A stretch of DNA of 47,691 nucleotides from Chthoniobacterales bacterium (GCA_013821455.1 JACDGS010000034.1:1-47691), one strand, 5' to 3'. Positions 10,227 through 19,154 are shown, counted from the stretch's first letter. Notes: generated from the letters alone by a model not told the origin. Numbers and translations are program-made.

Positions 10227-10338
10227 GCCATCCCTAGCTGGCGAGGGACCTCGCAAGCGTCTTTCGGCGCAATTTCCAAAACGACATCTCCCGAACGCTT
10301 GCGGGGTCCTTCGCCGTGCTCCGCCGGCTCAGGATGAC
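10227..10338. repeat. Palindromic intergenic element, 'tcatcccga' family, diverged copy 2
   Basis: A decayed copy: the left arm (tgccatccctagctgg) has drifted while the right arm (ccgccggctcaggatgaca) is typical. An inner inverted pair, cgcaagcgt / acgcttgcg, is well kept. It lies between the secreted protein gene and the cupin gene. Confidence 0.65.
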
Positions 10339-10430
10339 AAATATCTAGTTATGCGATGGCTCGAGAGGTCAACAATTAAAGTTGTCTCACTCGGCGCGAA
10401 TCGCTATACCTATGACATAGACTAACTGTG

Positions 10431-10892
10431 ATGAAAAAAACAACACTCTTATTTGTTGTCCTTTGCGCGTTAGGTATATGGCCGATCCTCGCACAAAACG
10501 ACCAGGGTAAATCAAAGTCACATCCGACCAGGAAGGCGGATCAGCACGTAGCGGTCAACGCTAACGAGGTGCACTGGATGGACGCTCCACCGAGCCTGCC
10601 GCCGGGAGCGCAGTTCGCCGTCTTAGCTGGCAATCCAGGCAGCCCGGGTCTTTACACCATCCGCCTTAAAATGCCTTCGGGGTATAAGATTCCGCCGCAC
10701 ACTCATCCGACCGCGGAGAACGTGACCGTCATTTCCGGTGCAATGTCTTTCGGCATGGGAGATAGGTTCGATGAGTCAGCCGGAAAGAAAATCAAGGCCG
10801 GTGGATTCGCCAGCATGCCTGCCGGGATGAAGCATTTCGGCTGGGCCAGCGGGCCAACCGTGGTGCAGGTGCACGGCGCAGGACCCTTCTAG
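10431..10892 (+). CDS. Exported cupin protein, apparently cut short by a TAG codon
   Basis: A 153-residue exported cupin: signal peptide MKKTTLLFVVLCALGIWPILAQ, then a single cupin barrel with metal-site motif PPHTHPTAENVTVISG and second motif PAGMKHFGW. The reading frame stops at TAG (10890-10892) after VQVHGAGPF, but the same frame stays open for 18 more codons (to TAA 10947-10949) and encodes ITYCHPEDDPRR. Related cupins, as I recall, continue past GPF with a similar 'I.Y..P.DDPR' tail, so this looks like a late nonsense mutation (or sequencing error, or readthrough). The barrel itself is complete and probably functional. ATG 10431 is preferred over the adjoining GTG 10428. Confidence 0.8.
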   Translation: MKKTTLLFVVLCALGIWPILAQNDQGKSKSHPTRKADQHVAVNANEVHWMDAPPSLPPGAQFAVLAGNPGSPGLYTIRLKMPSGYKIPPHTHPTAENVTVISGAMSFGMGDRFDESAGKKIKAGGFASMPAGMKHFGWASGPTVVQVHGAGPF

Positions 10893-11012
10893 ATCACCTA
10901 TTGCCATCCGGAAGACGATCCGCGCCGCGCGAAAGAGCCGCACCACTAACCGGATGTCCGGCCCCAAGAGATAGTGCACTGACTTAGACTCGTTAGGGAA
11001 ACAGCGCAGCAG

Positions 11013-11574
11013 ATGGGAGAGCTACTAGCCGTGACCGTAAAGTCCTGGCCGCTCCTTTTCGTTGCCTGCGCCAGTTTCCTTATCCTTGGTGTCTTACTCA
11101 TCTGGGTGGTAGCGCGACTGGTGCGCAGTAACCGCGAGCAAATCGTCGCTACATTGCCCTTGCGTGAGGAGCAGGAACTTAAGCTTGGCCAACCCGCATC
11201 TCTTTTACTCATGGTCGAAGTGCCGCGCGTAGGATCAAACTTTCGTAATCTAGAATTCGAAATTATCGAAAAGGCGACCGGCCAGTCGGCCCGGCTAAGT
11301 TACGACTTTGCGCGCGCGCAGGGAGCCATCTACGGCTTGACCACAATGCGAGTACCAATCGGTCCAGTAGAGGTGCCACATGCGGGGAGTTACCTCGTGC
11401 GGATCTTCGGCTTTACAACCAGCTACGGAAGACACCACCAGCCGTCTCCTTTTCTCCAAGCCTTATCTTGGTCGAATGGTCTTGCAGATCATCGGCATCG
11501 TCCTCTGCGCGATCGGTCTCTTACTCAGCCTGCTTCTCGGCGCGTGGCAGTTGTTCGAACTACAACACGGCTAA
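11013..11574 (+). pseudogene. Membrane protein gene with a single-base frameshift
   Basis: The frame from 11013 gives an N-terminal membrane anchor (about residues 12-36) and a beta-rich soluble domain ending in AGSYLVRIFG. It then falls into sequence without sense (FTTSYGRHH...). The +1 frame continues naturally as GLQPATEDTTSR, then KPYLGRMVLQIIGIVL and a second membrane segment, ending at 11574. One extra T in the TTT at 11412-11414 explains the break. The intact protein would be about 187 residues, anchored at both ends, with a periplasmic beta domain. Function unknown. Whether the lesion is real or a sequencing error cannot be told from one sequence. Confidence 0.78.
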
Positions 11575-11611
11575 GCTCAGCCACCAGTAAGAATCGAGGG
11601 ACGTTCAGCTT

Positions 11612-11755
11612 CCGGGGAGCGCACGCGCCCCGCGTGCTGGCGATGGCGCCCTCGCCATCGCGAACTTGCTTTGCCAAGCGACCATAGATCCTCGCCGCGG
11701 AAGTTCGTTTCGGCGAGGCGCCGAAACCGGCACGCGGGGCGCGTGCGCTCCCCGG
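11612..11755. repeat. Intergenic element with perfect 26-bp terminal inverted repeats
   Basis: The left arm 11612-11637 and right arm 11730-11755 are exact reverse complements (26 of 26; outer end ccggggagcgcacgcg). Smaller hairpins lie inside (gcgatgg...ccatcgc near 11640-11661 and ttcggcg...cgccgaa near 11709-11726). There is no reading frame of note. It has the architecture of a small non-autonomous mobile or REP-like element and lies between the frameshifted gene and the convergent GH18-like gene. Confidence 0.85.
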
Positions 11756-11787
11756 AACGCTCAGCACACTTCAAGCGATACGGATCA

Positions 11788-12990
11788 CTAATCCGCGGCT
11801 GAGTTTACCGTGAGAGTCAGAGTGAGAGTTTGTATCAGAGTGCCGGAAGTGCCGGTCACAGTCACGGGAAAGGATCCAGTGCTGGCAGTCGTGCTGGCTT
11901 GGAATAAAATCTTCTGCCGATTTCCCGTCCCTTGAATACGAGCCTTCACTCCCCTCGGTAAACGAGATAGAGTTAGAGTTACCGTCCCATCGAAACCACC
12001 GGTGTCTGTTATAGTAATTAAAGCCTGCGCGGACGAGCCTTGATTGATAGAGACATTACCAGGTCCCGAAAGAGTAAACCCGCCACCAGTAGCGCCCACC
12101 GCGGTATTGATCGCATTCGCATACTGCGCGGCTAACCCTGTGCCGACGATGTCGTCATAGAGCCAGAGGAATCCGCCATTGATTCCACATTGGCTATGCC
12201 AGCCGCTCATAATACTCTGCACCTGCGCAGGGCTATCCACCTGATCCCACAGACCAGGCCACACTGGAACCGTCCCGAAGTTCCAACCTACACAAGGATT
12301 ATTGCCCGCCCCGCCAGCATACGCCTGCAAGTGAACGCCATCGACCGTCCCTGGCAGTTGCGCGTTGATCTGCGATACCACATTTATCCAATAACTATTG
12401 TTATCAAAAGGATCTGGCACCACGTGATAACCCAGTTGACCCAGCATTACTCCAAACGCGATCGTCGTCGGTGAGTTAAAGCTATTCTCATCATCGAAGT
12501 CGATCGCATCCAAAGCAGGTATAGCAGCTTTTAACGCCGCAAAAGTCTTATAGAGGATACTATCCGTGCCAGTTCCTTGTGAGTTAACCAGCGCCGTAAT
12601 ATCCTGCCAGTCCCCCACGTTGGATGACCCGATACTAAAAGTAACTCTCTTGATCGTCCCTTGCTTCAAGGCAGCCATGTTCGCGGGAAAGTCAGGATGA
12701 GTTTGATCGCCGATATAAACTCCGTTGGAAGTTAACGGAAATTCGCCGTTAAAGTTGAGGTCGCCATTCGTCTTGACCTCGACGCTCCAAACGATGGCTT
12801 CGGTGAAGCCGGAATTCTTTATCTCATTGATGTTGTTAGTCGCGTTAATGTAGTAGGGCCCGCCGCCGAAGATGCCGGTGTAGCCGGTCTGGCCGAGGGC
12901 CGTCGCTCCGGCGAAGATCAAAGCCAGTGAGGCGAGAAAGAGGCCGCGCCGGGCGACCACAATGAAACGGTGCAGAATGGTTGAGATCAT
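11788..12990 (-). CDS. Secreted GH18-like glycoside hydrolase with Ig-like tail
   Basis: 400 residues with a signal peptide (MISTILHRFIVVARRGLF... to about residue 33). The central region carries LDAIDFDDE, which fits the GH18 catalytic pattern DxxDxDxE, with the last Glu as the expected acid. Downstream segments such as DGVHLQAYAGGAG and GGFLWLYDD fit later barrel strands of GH18-type enzymes. Residues from about 305 (FTLSGPGNVSINQGSSAQ...) form an Ig-like/NPCBM-type beta domain. GH18 enzymes cut chitin or N-glycan cores; which substrate applies is not visible. Sequence outside the motif is diverged, so the family call is moderate. Confidence 0.65.
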   Translation of the reverse strand: MISTILHRFIVVARRGLFLASLALIFAGATALGQTGYTGIFGGGPYYINATNNINEIKNSGFTEAIVWSVEVKTNGDLNFNGEFPLTSNGVYIGDQTHPDFPANMAALKQGTIKRVTFSIGSSNVGDWQDITALVNSQGTGTDSILYKTFAALKAAIPALDAIDFDDENSFNSPTTIAFGVMLGQLGYHVVPDPFDNNSYWINVVSQINAQLPGTVDGVHLQAYAGGAGNNPCVGWNFGTVPVWPGLWDQVDSPAQVQSIMSGWHSQCGINGGFLWLYDDIVGTGLAAQYANAINTAVGATGGGFTLSGPGNVSINQGSSAQALITITDTGGFDGTVTLTLSRLPRGVKARIQGTGNRQKILFQASTTASTGSFPVTVTGTSGTLIQTLTLTLTVNSAAD

Positions 12991-13132
12991 TTTATGGATG
13001 GTTGAAAATGCAGCGCTATTTACCGATCGGAAAGGGCGAAGTCAAGATAACGCTCAAAGGAAGTCGTGGCGGGTTGCCGGATAACCATGCCGCCCTCGGC
13101 GGCACAAGTCCTATACTCGTTAGGCGACGTCT

Positions 13133-13795
13133 TTATTTGCTTGCCGCATACTTCGGCTCCAGGACCTCTTTGCGCACCGCGGCGAAGACTTTCCGGATCG
13201 CTACCTGGCTGCCGTGGTTGGCCATGAAGGCCGGAATGGCGCCGCCGGTATCGCTCTGGATAAGATAAGTCGCGCGGGTCGCGCCTGGACCGGTGGCCTC
13301 GAGCAACCAGCTCCCCGCGCACGATTGCACCCGCTCCACGCCCGGCAGCGGCGCCGGCCCCAGCGCGTTGGCGGAGTTCCAGTGGATATGATAAACCGGG
13401 CCGTCCGGCCCCTGTGTTTCGGAATGCTCCGAGCGCACAGTATAATCGCGGTCACTAATCAGAGGCATACTAAGACGTTGATAGGCTACGGTACTATCCT
13501 TGGTCCTTTGCAGGACCTTGATCTCAGCGACGTAGGGCATGAAACTCGGGAAAGCTTCCGGGTCATTGAGCACCGCAAAGACAACGCTCGAAGATGCCTC
13601 AATCTCGCCCACGCCGCGGAACTCCTTGACCGACGAACCAGTCGGCGTCCGGCTGGAAATAACCACGCCTCCCTGCGTTCCTTCGCACTGCCATGCTGTA
13701 GCGTCGGTGCCGGCAAAAGCACTCACGGCGCACAGCAGCAGAAGAAAAATTGCGAGCCGCCTAACGAGTGCAGTAGCTCCACGCGATAGCATCAC
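13133..13795 (-). CDS. START/SRPBCC-fold exported lipid-binding-type protein
   Basis: 220 residues with an N-terminal signal or anchor (RLAIFLLLLCAVSAFA, about residues 14-29). The rest has the START-domain pattern: FRGVGEIEASSSVVFAVLNDPEAFPSFMP at the front, DRDYTVRSEHS in the middle and RATYLIQSDTGGAIPAFMAN near the end. START proteins have a deep hydrophobic pocket for lipids or other apolar ligands. In bacteria the exported ones are uncharacterised. A GCCTAACG copy falls in its signal-peptide region (13759-13766). Either of two adjacent ATG codons could start it. Confidence 0.82.
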   Translation of the reverse strand: MMLSRGATALVRRLAIFLLLLCAVSAFAGTDATAWQCEGTQGGVVISSRTPTGSSVKEFRGVGEIEASSSVVFAVLNDPEAFPSFMPYVAEIKVLQRTKDSTVAYQRLSMPLISDRDYTVRSEHSETQGPDGPVYHIHWNSANALGPAPLPGVERVQSCAGSWLLEATGPGATRATYLIQSDTGGAIPAFMANHGSQVAIRKVFAAVRKEVLEPKYAASK

Positions 13796-13929
13796 TTGGA
13801 TTCGTTTGCGCGCGCTTCGGCGGACTCACCAGGGCGCAAAAGAAATATTCGTTTCTGTGGTTAACTTATATCGACTCGGCCTAAGTCTAAGAGGGATAGG
13901 TGCGTAGAGTTGCGCCGTGCGATGATGAG

Positions 13930-14844
13930 TTACTTGGCCTTCCGAGCCAGCCAGTGAATTTCTCCGGGCCACCACGGAAAGGCGCGCCCCCAACGGATAT
14001 TAAATCTTAGCCACGCCCGCGAGTTTTCGCAGATGAAACCCTTATGTCTCATAAAGTGCGCGCCCGAGATGAATTCGATCGTTAGACCAGCGGCCGCCGT
14101 CATTTCATAGATCCGCTTCGGCGAAAATGCAGTGACATGACCAAGTCTTTCCGCCTTACGCCGCAACTGCCCCTCCCGAACTCCAATAAGAAAATGCGGT
14201 AACACGGGGGAACCGCCTAAAACGGAACCACCCGGCCGCAAGGTCGCCGCGACCTTACGCAAAGCTCCGAGAGGATCCGCCGTGTGTTCCAGAATGTGCA
14301 GACAAATAGCGGTATCGAAGGAACCGGGCATCGTTAGGTTAGGTGCTTCGATATCTGCCTGTAGGACGTCTTTGTAGCCGGCCCGCCTTAGAATCACTCG
14401 TTTCGGCTCGGCATCGACTCCAAGCCAATGACTCCAACGCGGCGCCCGCGCACGATCACGCACCTTCTCCGCGGCCAACCGCGCAAAGGTCCCCATCTGG
14501 CCATTATGGGTGCCGACTTCCAAGACCTTCAGCGGCCGGCCCACGCGCACATACTCGGCCGCGAGTAAGTGATAAGTAAACCAGTAACGCAGCATGCGCA
14601 CCGGGAAGCGGACCCGCATAGCCTTATCGGAAATGCCAAAGCCACGTCCGCGGAGGAATCGTCTAGTCTCAAGGAAATCAACTTCCCAGCTCGCTAAGTC
14701 GTAAGGATCGCGATGCGAGACGGGCTGAGATGAGGCAAAACCATCCTTCGCCAGCACGAGGAGATTGGAACTACTTAGCGTTCTCATGATAACGACTTCA
14801 TCGCACAAACAGTTGGCCACTTTCGGAAACGAAAGCAAGCGCAA
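13930..14844 (-). CDS. Class I SAM-dependent methyltransferase
   Basis: 304 residues. The SAM-binding motif I is VLEVGTHNGQMG, the acidic motif II is WLGVDAEPKR, and the post-motif is FDTAICLHILEHTADPLGALRKVAATLRPGGSV, typical of the Methyltransf_11/23 group. The C-terminal FSPKRIYEMTAAAGLTIEFI fits the same fold. The substrate is unknown. The N-terminal 19 residues before an internal ATG (14787) look unstructured, so the protein may start there. The fold and the second methyltransferase 2.4 kb away would suit tailoring of a small molecule or glycan, but this is inference. Confidence 0.82.
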   Translation of the reverse strand: MRLLSFPKVANCLCDEVVIMRTLSSSNLLVLAKDGFASSQPVSHRDPYDLASWEVDFLETRRFLRGRGFGISDKAMRVRFPVRMLRYWFTYHLLAAEYVRVGRPLKVLEVGTHNGQMGTFARLAAEKVRDRARAPRWSHWLGVDAEPKRVILRRAGYKDVLQADIEAPNLTMPGSFDTAICLHILEHTADPLGALRKVAATLRPGGSVLGGSPVLPHFLIGVREGQLRRKAERLGHVTAFSPKRIYEMTAAAGLTIEFISGAHFMRHKGFICENSRAWLRFNIRWGRAFPWWPGEIHWLARKAK

Positions 14845-14984
14845 TACGCTGGCTTTGGGATTATTCTGATTTCCGCTGAGACAATACCAGCTACGATCAG
14901 AACTGAGCGCCTTTTAGGCTACCGTCCCGGAATCTTGGGCATTGACTCATAGACCTTTACTCGTTAGTTACCCCTGACCAGGTT

Positions 14985-15215
14985 ATGATGAAAACCGTGC
15001 TGCTGCTATTTTTCCTCTTTGGTCTCAGCTTGCTAGGCTTTTGCTTTTGGGGTGTATCAACCAGCGCGGGGCAAGCGGCTTTCCCGGAGATGGCCGGCCT
15101 TTATCCGTTCTATGCCGGCGGGCTAAGTGGCGCGATCGTTCTGCTGACCGCTCTCATTTATACCTCACGCCGATGGCGGGATCGACGCGCCTCTCGTTCC
15201 TCGCGCGAGCGCTAG
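14985..15215 (+). CDS. Small membrane protein, two predicted transmembrane segments
   Basis: A 76-residue peptide with hydrophobic spans at about 3-24 and 40-60 and an arginine-rich cytosolic tail (SRRWRDRRASRSSRER). No family is recognised. It is preceded by a degenerate CGTTAGT word and overlaps the 3' end of the nitroreductase gene by 4 bases, tail to tail. The strong hydrophobic/basic pattern favours a real protein. The lack of a clear ribosome site keeps confidence modest. Confidence 0.5.
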   Translation: MMKTVLLLFFLFGLSLLGFCFWGVSTSAGQAAFPEMAGLYPFYAGGLSGAIVLLTALIYTSRRWRDRRASRSSRER

Positions 15216-15799
15216 AAGCGGAAACTGCCTTCACAGATACTTTCGCCCGCCTTCCGGCGATCGTTAGGGCTTTCGCCCTTCTGTAACTTTTCCGGCAGAA
15301 CATCCTTGTCCGCGGGCTTGCCGACAGCTGCCATCGCTTCCACCTGAAACTCTGCTGGTATTTTTAACTCTACCCGCGCGCGTTCGTAATCGAAGCCTTG
15401 CATCCCATGAACAACATAGCCTAGCTGGAAACCTTGGAACGCAAAGCTAAGCCAGGCAGAACCCGTATCGTAGGAATGAGTCACAGAAGGCTTGCCGTTA
15501 TGTTCGAAGTGAGTCCGCGAAATAAATACCACGAGGACCGCGGCGCGTTCGGCCCATGACTTATTCGCGTCCGCCAGTAGCCCGACGAACATGGGCCAAG
15601 GCTCCGTCTCGCGACGGGCATAAAGCGCGCGCCATGGTTGCGCGTTGAAGGAGGAGGGCGCCCAGCGCGCAGCTTCGAAAAGCCGCATCAATTCTGCAAC
15701 GGGAATTTCCTCGCCCGTCATGGCGCGCGGCGACCAGCGGTCGAGTAACCATGGCGCGATTGGATAGTCAGACTTTCTTACTTCACTTCCTTTTATCAT
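15212..15799 (-). CDS. Nitroreductase-family flavoprotein
   Basis: A 195-residue member of the FMN-dependent nitroreductase fold: RWSPRAMTGEEIP followed by LFEAARWAPSSFNAQPWR, the family's N-terminal FMN-binding signature, and later LSFAFQGFQLGYVVHGMQGFD. These enzymes use NAD(P)H to reduce nitro groups, quinones or other acceptors. I start it at ATG 15799, where the SDYPIAPWLLDRWSPRAM family start follows. A longer reading frame upstream overlaps the MATE gene on the other strand and is unlikely. Confidence 0.86.
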   Translation of the reverse strand: MIKGSEVRKSDYPIAPWLLDRWSPRAMTGEEIPVAELMRLFEAARWAPSSFNAQPWRALYARRETEPWPMFVGLLADANKSWAERAAVLVVFISRTHFEHNGKPSVTHSYDTGSAWLSFAFQGFQLGYVVHGMQGFDYERARVELKIPAEFQVEAMAAVGKPADKDVLPEKLQKGESPNDRRKAGESICEGSFRF

Positions 15800-15904
15800 A
15801 GGAAGTAACCCTGGCGCGGCGAAGCCGGCGTGTCGAGCAGAGATACGCCAACCCAGACCGGGCCGCGTTGCGTTTACTTTAGTTCCAGCCAACCTTACCC
15901 GGCC

Positions 15905-17281
15905 ATGAACGATCTTACCCAGGGTTCGGTCTTCAAACACCTCATCCAAATGGCGTCGTTTCTGGCGGTGAGCATGGCGGTGCAGACACTCTATCTCCTG
16001 GCCGATCTCTATTGGGTGGGACGCCTCGGGAAGGAAGCCATCGCCGCCGTAGGTGTGGCGGGCAACCTCAATATGATCGTCCTAGGTCTAACTCAGATGC
16101 TGGGCGTAGGCACAACCACACTTATCGCCCAGGCCGCCGGGAGGAAGGATCAACCGCGCGCGGAATTGGTCTTCAATCAGTCGCTCGTCATGTCTTTGCT
16201 TGTTGGTCTGGGTCTGGGCGTCGTGGGGTTTTTGCTGCGTATTCCTTACTCTAACTCTCTCAGTGCCGACGCCACGACTTCGACCCTGGCGCAAAGTTAT
16301 CTGCTTTGGTTCATCCCGAGTCTTGTCCTGCAGTTTCCCTTGGTCGCTCTCGGCGCGGCTTTACGCGCGACTGGCATCATAAAGCCGGCCGTAGGCATCC
16401 AAGTGCTAAGTGTAGCTCTTAACATGCTACTCGCGCCATTGCTTGTCTTTGGGCTGATCGGTCTGCCGCGGCTGGGAGTTTCGGGCGCAGCCCTGGCGAC
16501 ATTTATATCTGTCTGCGTCGCCGATGTCCTGATGATTCTTTATTTCAAGAAGAAGTATGACTATCTCCACTTTCGCTCGACCTCATGGCGACCTCAGTTC
16601 AAGACTTGGTGGGCCATGTTGCGGATAGGTCTTCCGGCGGGCGCAGAGTTCGCCTTGCTCTTTCTCTTTATCCTTATTGTTTACGCTGTGATCCGCGGGT
16701 TTGGCCCGGCGGCCCAGGCGGGTTTCGGTATCGGCGCGCGCGTCATGCAGGCTCTCTTCCTTCCCGTCGTCGCCTTGAGTTTCGCAGTGAGTCCAGTTGT
16801 TGGACAGAACTTCGGCGGACGCCAAGCGGACCGCGTGCGGCAATCGATTTACGCCGCGCTAGGTCTCGCGGCAGCGATTATGTTCCTACTCGCCGTCTTT
16901 GTGCATTACTTTCCGGACTTCCTGTTACGAGTCTTCTCGAATGATCCTCGTGTCATTGCCTTCGGTAGCGAGTATCTGCGCATCGCGGCACTTAACTTCG
17001 TCGCGGCTGGGCTCGTCTTTTCCAGCTCCAGTGTCTTCCAAGGCCTTGGTCATACCATTCCGCCTTTGCTTAGCTCCATGATGCGACTATTTCTCTTCGC
17101 TTTGCCGGCAGTTATACTTTCACGCCAGGCTGGCTTTGAGCTTCGCTACCTCTGGTATCTGTCTGTCGCCTCACAAGTCATTCAAGCCTGCGTTAACCTT
17201 CTGCTCCTGCGTAGGGAGTTGAAGCGGAAGCTAGTCTTTCCTGACATAGCGCCGTTTAGTTCCGCCGCTGTCTCACCCTAG
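15905..17281 (+). CDS. MATE-family multidrug/metabolite exporter
   Basis: 458 residues in the two six-helix bundles of the MATE/NorM family. The first begins with VFKHLIQMASFLAVSMAVQTLYLLADLYWVGRLGKEAIAAVG, the second repeats the pattern near ISVCVADVL...MLRIGLPAGAEFALLF. It would export cations or small organic compounds using a Na+ or H+ gradient. I start at ATG 15905, where the MNDLTQGSVFKHL family start begins, rather than 25 codons upstream. It overlaps the next gene by 9 bases, tail to tail. Beside methyltransferases, a Rieske oxygenase and flavoproteins it could export a locally made compound. Confidence 0.93.
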   Translation: MNDLTQGSVFKHLIQMASFLAVSMAVQTLYLLADLYWVGRLGKEAIAAVGVAGNLNMIVLGLTQMLGVGTTTLIAQAAGRKDQPRAELVFNQSLVMSLLVGLGLGVVGFLLRIPYSNSLSADATTSTLAQSYLLWFIPSLVLQFPLVALGAALRATGIIKPAVGIQVLSVALNMLLAPLLVFGLIGLPRLGVSGAALATFISVCVADVLMILYFKKKYDYLHFRSTSWRPQFKTWWAMLRIGLPAGAEFALLFLFILIVYAVIRGFGPAAQAGFGIGARVMQALFLPVVALSFAVSPVVGQNFGGRQADRVRQSIYAALGLAAAIMFLLAVFVHYFPDFLLRVFSNDPRVIAFGSEYLRIAALNFVAAGLVFSSSSVFQGLGHTIPPLLSSMMRLFLFALPAVILSRQAGFELRYLWYLSVASQVIQACVNLLLLRRELKRKLVFPDIAPFSSAAVSP

Positions 17282-17929
17282 CTCTCTTGGCGGCTTCCAC
17301 CCCGTCGCGCCGCGATAGCTGCGCGCGGGCACAAGTTCCAGTTCGTCGAGCGCATCATCGTGTTCACGGTTCTTTACCCAGAGCTTCAAGTCGTCGTCAA
17401 AGAAGCACGCTTCGCAGTCATAACAGGCCGGGATTTCGTCAGCATATCCAGCGTAAGTCACAACCCGTGTGCCCAGGGGTCGCCTGCCGAGTTGTGAAGC
17501 AACATAACGAATATAGGACTTAAACAGCCTTATGGTGAGCGGGACCGTCGCATCGATCCTATGACCAGCAATATTCTCGGCGAAGGGGTTATAGAGATAG
17601 AACGCATCGTAGTCCTCGAAGCTCATCTCCAGCACATTGCCGCGCAGGAACTTCACATTACTGAGTTCCAACTTCGTTGCGGCACGACGCGCGACAGCGA
17701 CCAGATCTGTGCGTTGCTCGATGCCCGTGAAGTAACCATCACTCGACTTGGCGCCAACAAGGCAAAACTTACCCGGCCCACAGCCAATATCCAAAACGCG
17801 CGTGCCGGGCGCGGTCACGAGTAAGCGGGCCGCAGTCGAGGCGACAGCTACCGGCGTCCAATGCAGCGCGGAATGTTTACGAATACGCACCGGGAAGATT
17901 TGATCGAACTCTTCGTCCGCGCGCTCCAT
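17273..17929 (-). CDS. SAM-dependent methyltransferase-like protein
   Basis: About 218 residues from ATG 17929. Motif I is VLDIGCGPGKFCLVGA, followed by GYFTGIEQRTDLVAVARRAA and FLRGNVLEMSFEDYDAFYLYNPFAEN. The NPF in the place of the usual acidic post-motif recalls N-methylating or DOT1-like methyltransferases, but the protein is too diverged for a specific call. An upstream in-frame ATG (18025) would overlap the divergent Rieske gene, so the shorter form is preferred. Confidence 0.78.
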   Translation of the reverse strand: MERADEEFDQIFPVRIRKHSALHWTPVAVASTAARLLVTAPGTRVLDIGCGPGKFCLVGAKSSDGYFTGIEQRTDLVAVARRAATKLELSNVKFLRGNVLEMSFEDYDAFYLYNPFAENIAGHRIDATVPLTIRLFKSYIRYVASQLGRRPLGTRVVTYAGYADEIPACYDCEACFFDDDLKLWVKNREHDDALDELELVPARSYRGATGWKPPRELG

Positions 17930-18011
17930 GAGAAAACCTAGACCCGATCGTGTCGCTGTCACGAGTAAGCGCAGACTCGCTTTCCATGAGGTTATGTTGC
18001 ACAGTGCGAGC

Positions 18012-19154
18012 ATGCCACCGCTCACTGATACGCTGGCGCCGACCGTCTTTCGTAAGACCGCCGAGACTTACACCTCCGGCGCGCGCACCTTACCACAACG
18101 CTACTTTGTTTCACCGGAGGTCTTCGTGCAGGAACAGGAACAGATCTTCGCCCGACACTGGCTTTGCGTAGGACATCAAAGTCAGGTGTCGCGGCCGGGA
18201 GATTTTTTTGTGGCGGAAGTCGGCGATGAGAGCGTGATCATCGTCTGCGATCAAACCACGACCATCCGCGGTTTCTATAATGTGTGCCGCCATCGCGGCA
18301 CGCGGCTGCGGGAGGCAGCACATGGTTGCGCCGCGGTTATTCAATGTCCCTACCATGCCTGGACCTATGGCCTCGACGGTCGCTTAATGGGCGCACCGGC
18401 AATGGATCAGGTGCCGGACTTCGATAAAGCGAACTACTCATTACACGCGGTGAATCTCCGACTTTGGGAAGGTCTAATATTCGTTAGTCTGGCCGCTAAG
18501 CCGGAGCCATTGGAAAAGGTCTTTGCTCCTTTGAGCGGAAAGTTCACGCACTGGAACCTACCAGCCCTTCGCTCTGCGCGGCGTATCACCTACGACGTGG
18601 CCGCTAACTGGAAACTGATCTTCGAGAATTATTCGGAGTGTTACCATTGCCCGGGTGTCCATCCCGCCCTCGCAAAAGTCTCGCCCTACGATTCCGCCGA
18701 GAACGATCTCGTCGAGGGACTATTCCTGGGTGGTTACATGGCGATCGCGAAAGGGCAGAGCCTAACGAGGAGTGGAAAAACTTGTGCCTTGCCTGTGGGT
18801 GAAATCGCGGCAGACGACCATGCGCGAGTATTCTACTACTCTATCTTTCCTAACGTGCTCCTAAGTCTCCATCCGGACTATGTCATGGTTCATCTGCTCC
18901 GCCCGCTTTCTCCCGGCCGCACTCTCATCGATTGCGATTGGTATTTCCACGCGGACGCGTCGAAGGCAGCCGAGCCGTGTTATCACCCGGAGGACGCAAT
19001 CGAATTCTGGGATATGACGAACAAGCAGGATTGGCACGTTTGCGAGCTAAGTCAGCTCGGGATTGCTTCACGCGCCTATGAACCGGGACCCTATTCGCCG
19101 CGAGAGAGTATTCCCGCAGCCTGGGATCGGGAGTATTTGCGTCACGTTACTTAG
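18012..19154 (+). CDS. Rieske non-haem iron oxygenase, alpha-subunit type
   Basis: 380 residues. The Rieske [2Fe-2S] site is CRHRG with Cys92/His94 and CPYHAW with Cys112/His115. The catalytic domain carries NWKLIFENYSECYHCPGVHPAL, with the two His ligands of mononuclear iron. Such enzymes hydroxylate, demethylate or oxidise aromatic amines and quaternary ammonium compounds with electrons from a separate reductase, which is not encoded in this window. The sequence resembles the choline/carnitine/glycine-betaine-type and ring-hydroxylating groups; I cannot separate them. It is divergent from the methyltransferase gene. Confidence 0.9.
   Translation: MPPLTDTLAPTVFRKTAETYTSGARTLPQRYFVSPEVFVQEQEQIFARHWLCVGHQSQVSRPGDFFVAEVGDESVIIVCDQTTTIRGFYNVCRHRGTRLREAAHGCAAVIQCPYHAWTYGLDGRLMGAPAMDQVPDFDKANYSLHAVNLRLWEGLIFVSLAAKPEPLEKVFAPLSGKFTHWNLPALRSARRITYDVAANWKLIFENYSECYHCPGVHPALAKVSPYDSAENDLVEGLFLGGYMAIAKGQSLTRSGKTCALPVGEIAADDHARVFYYSIFPNVLLSLHPDYVMVHLLRPLSPGRTLIDCDWYFHADASKAAEPCYHPEDAIEFWDMTNKQDWHVCELSQLGIASRAYEPGPYSPRESIPAAWDREYLRHVT

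Noticed and set aside
10192-10425. A 77-codon plus-strand frame upstream of the cupin
   Set aside because: It runs through the diverged palindromic element and has no protein-like features.
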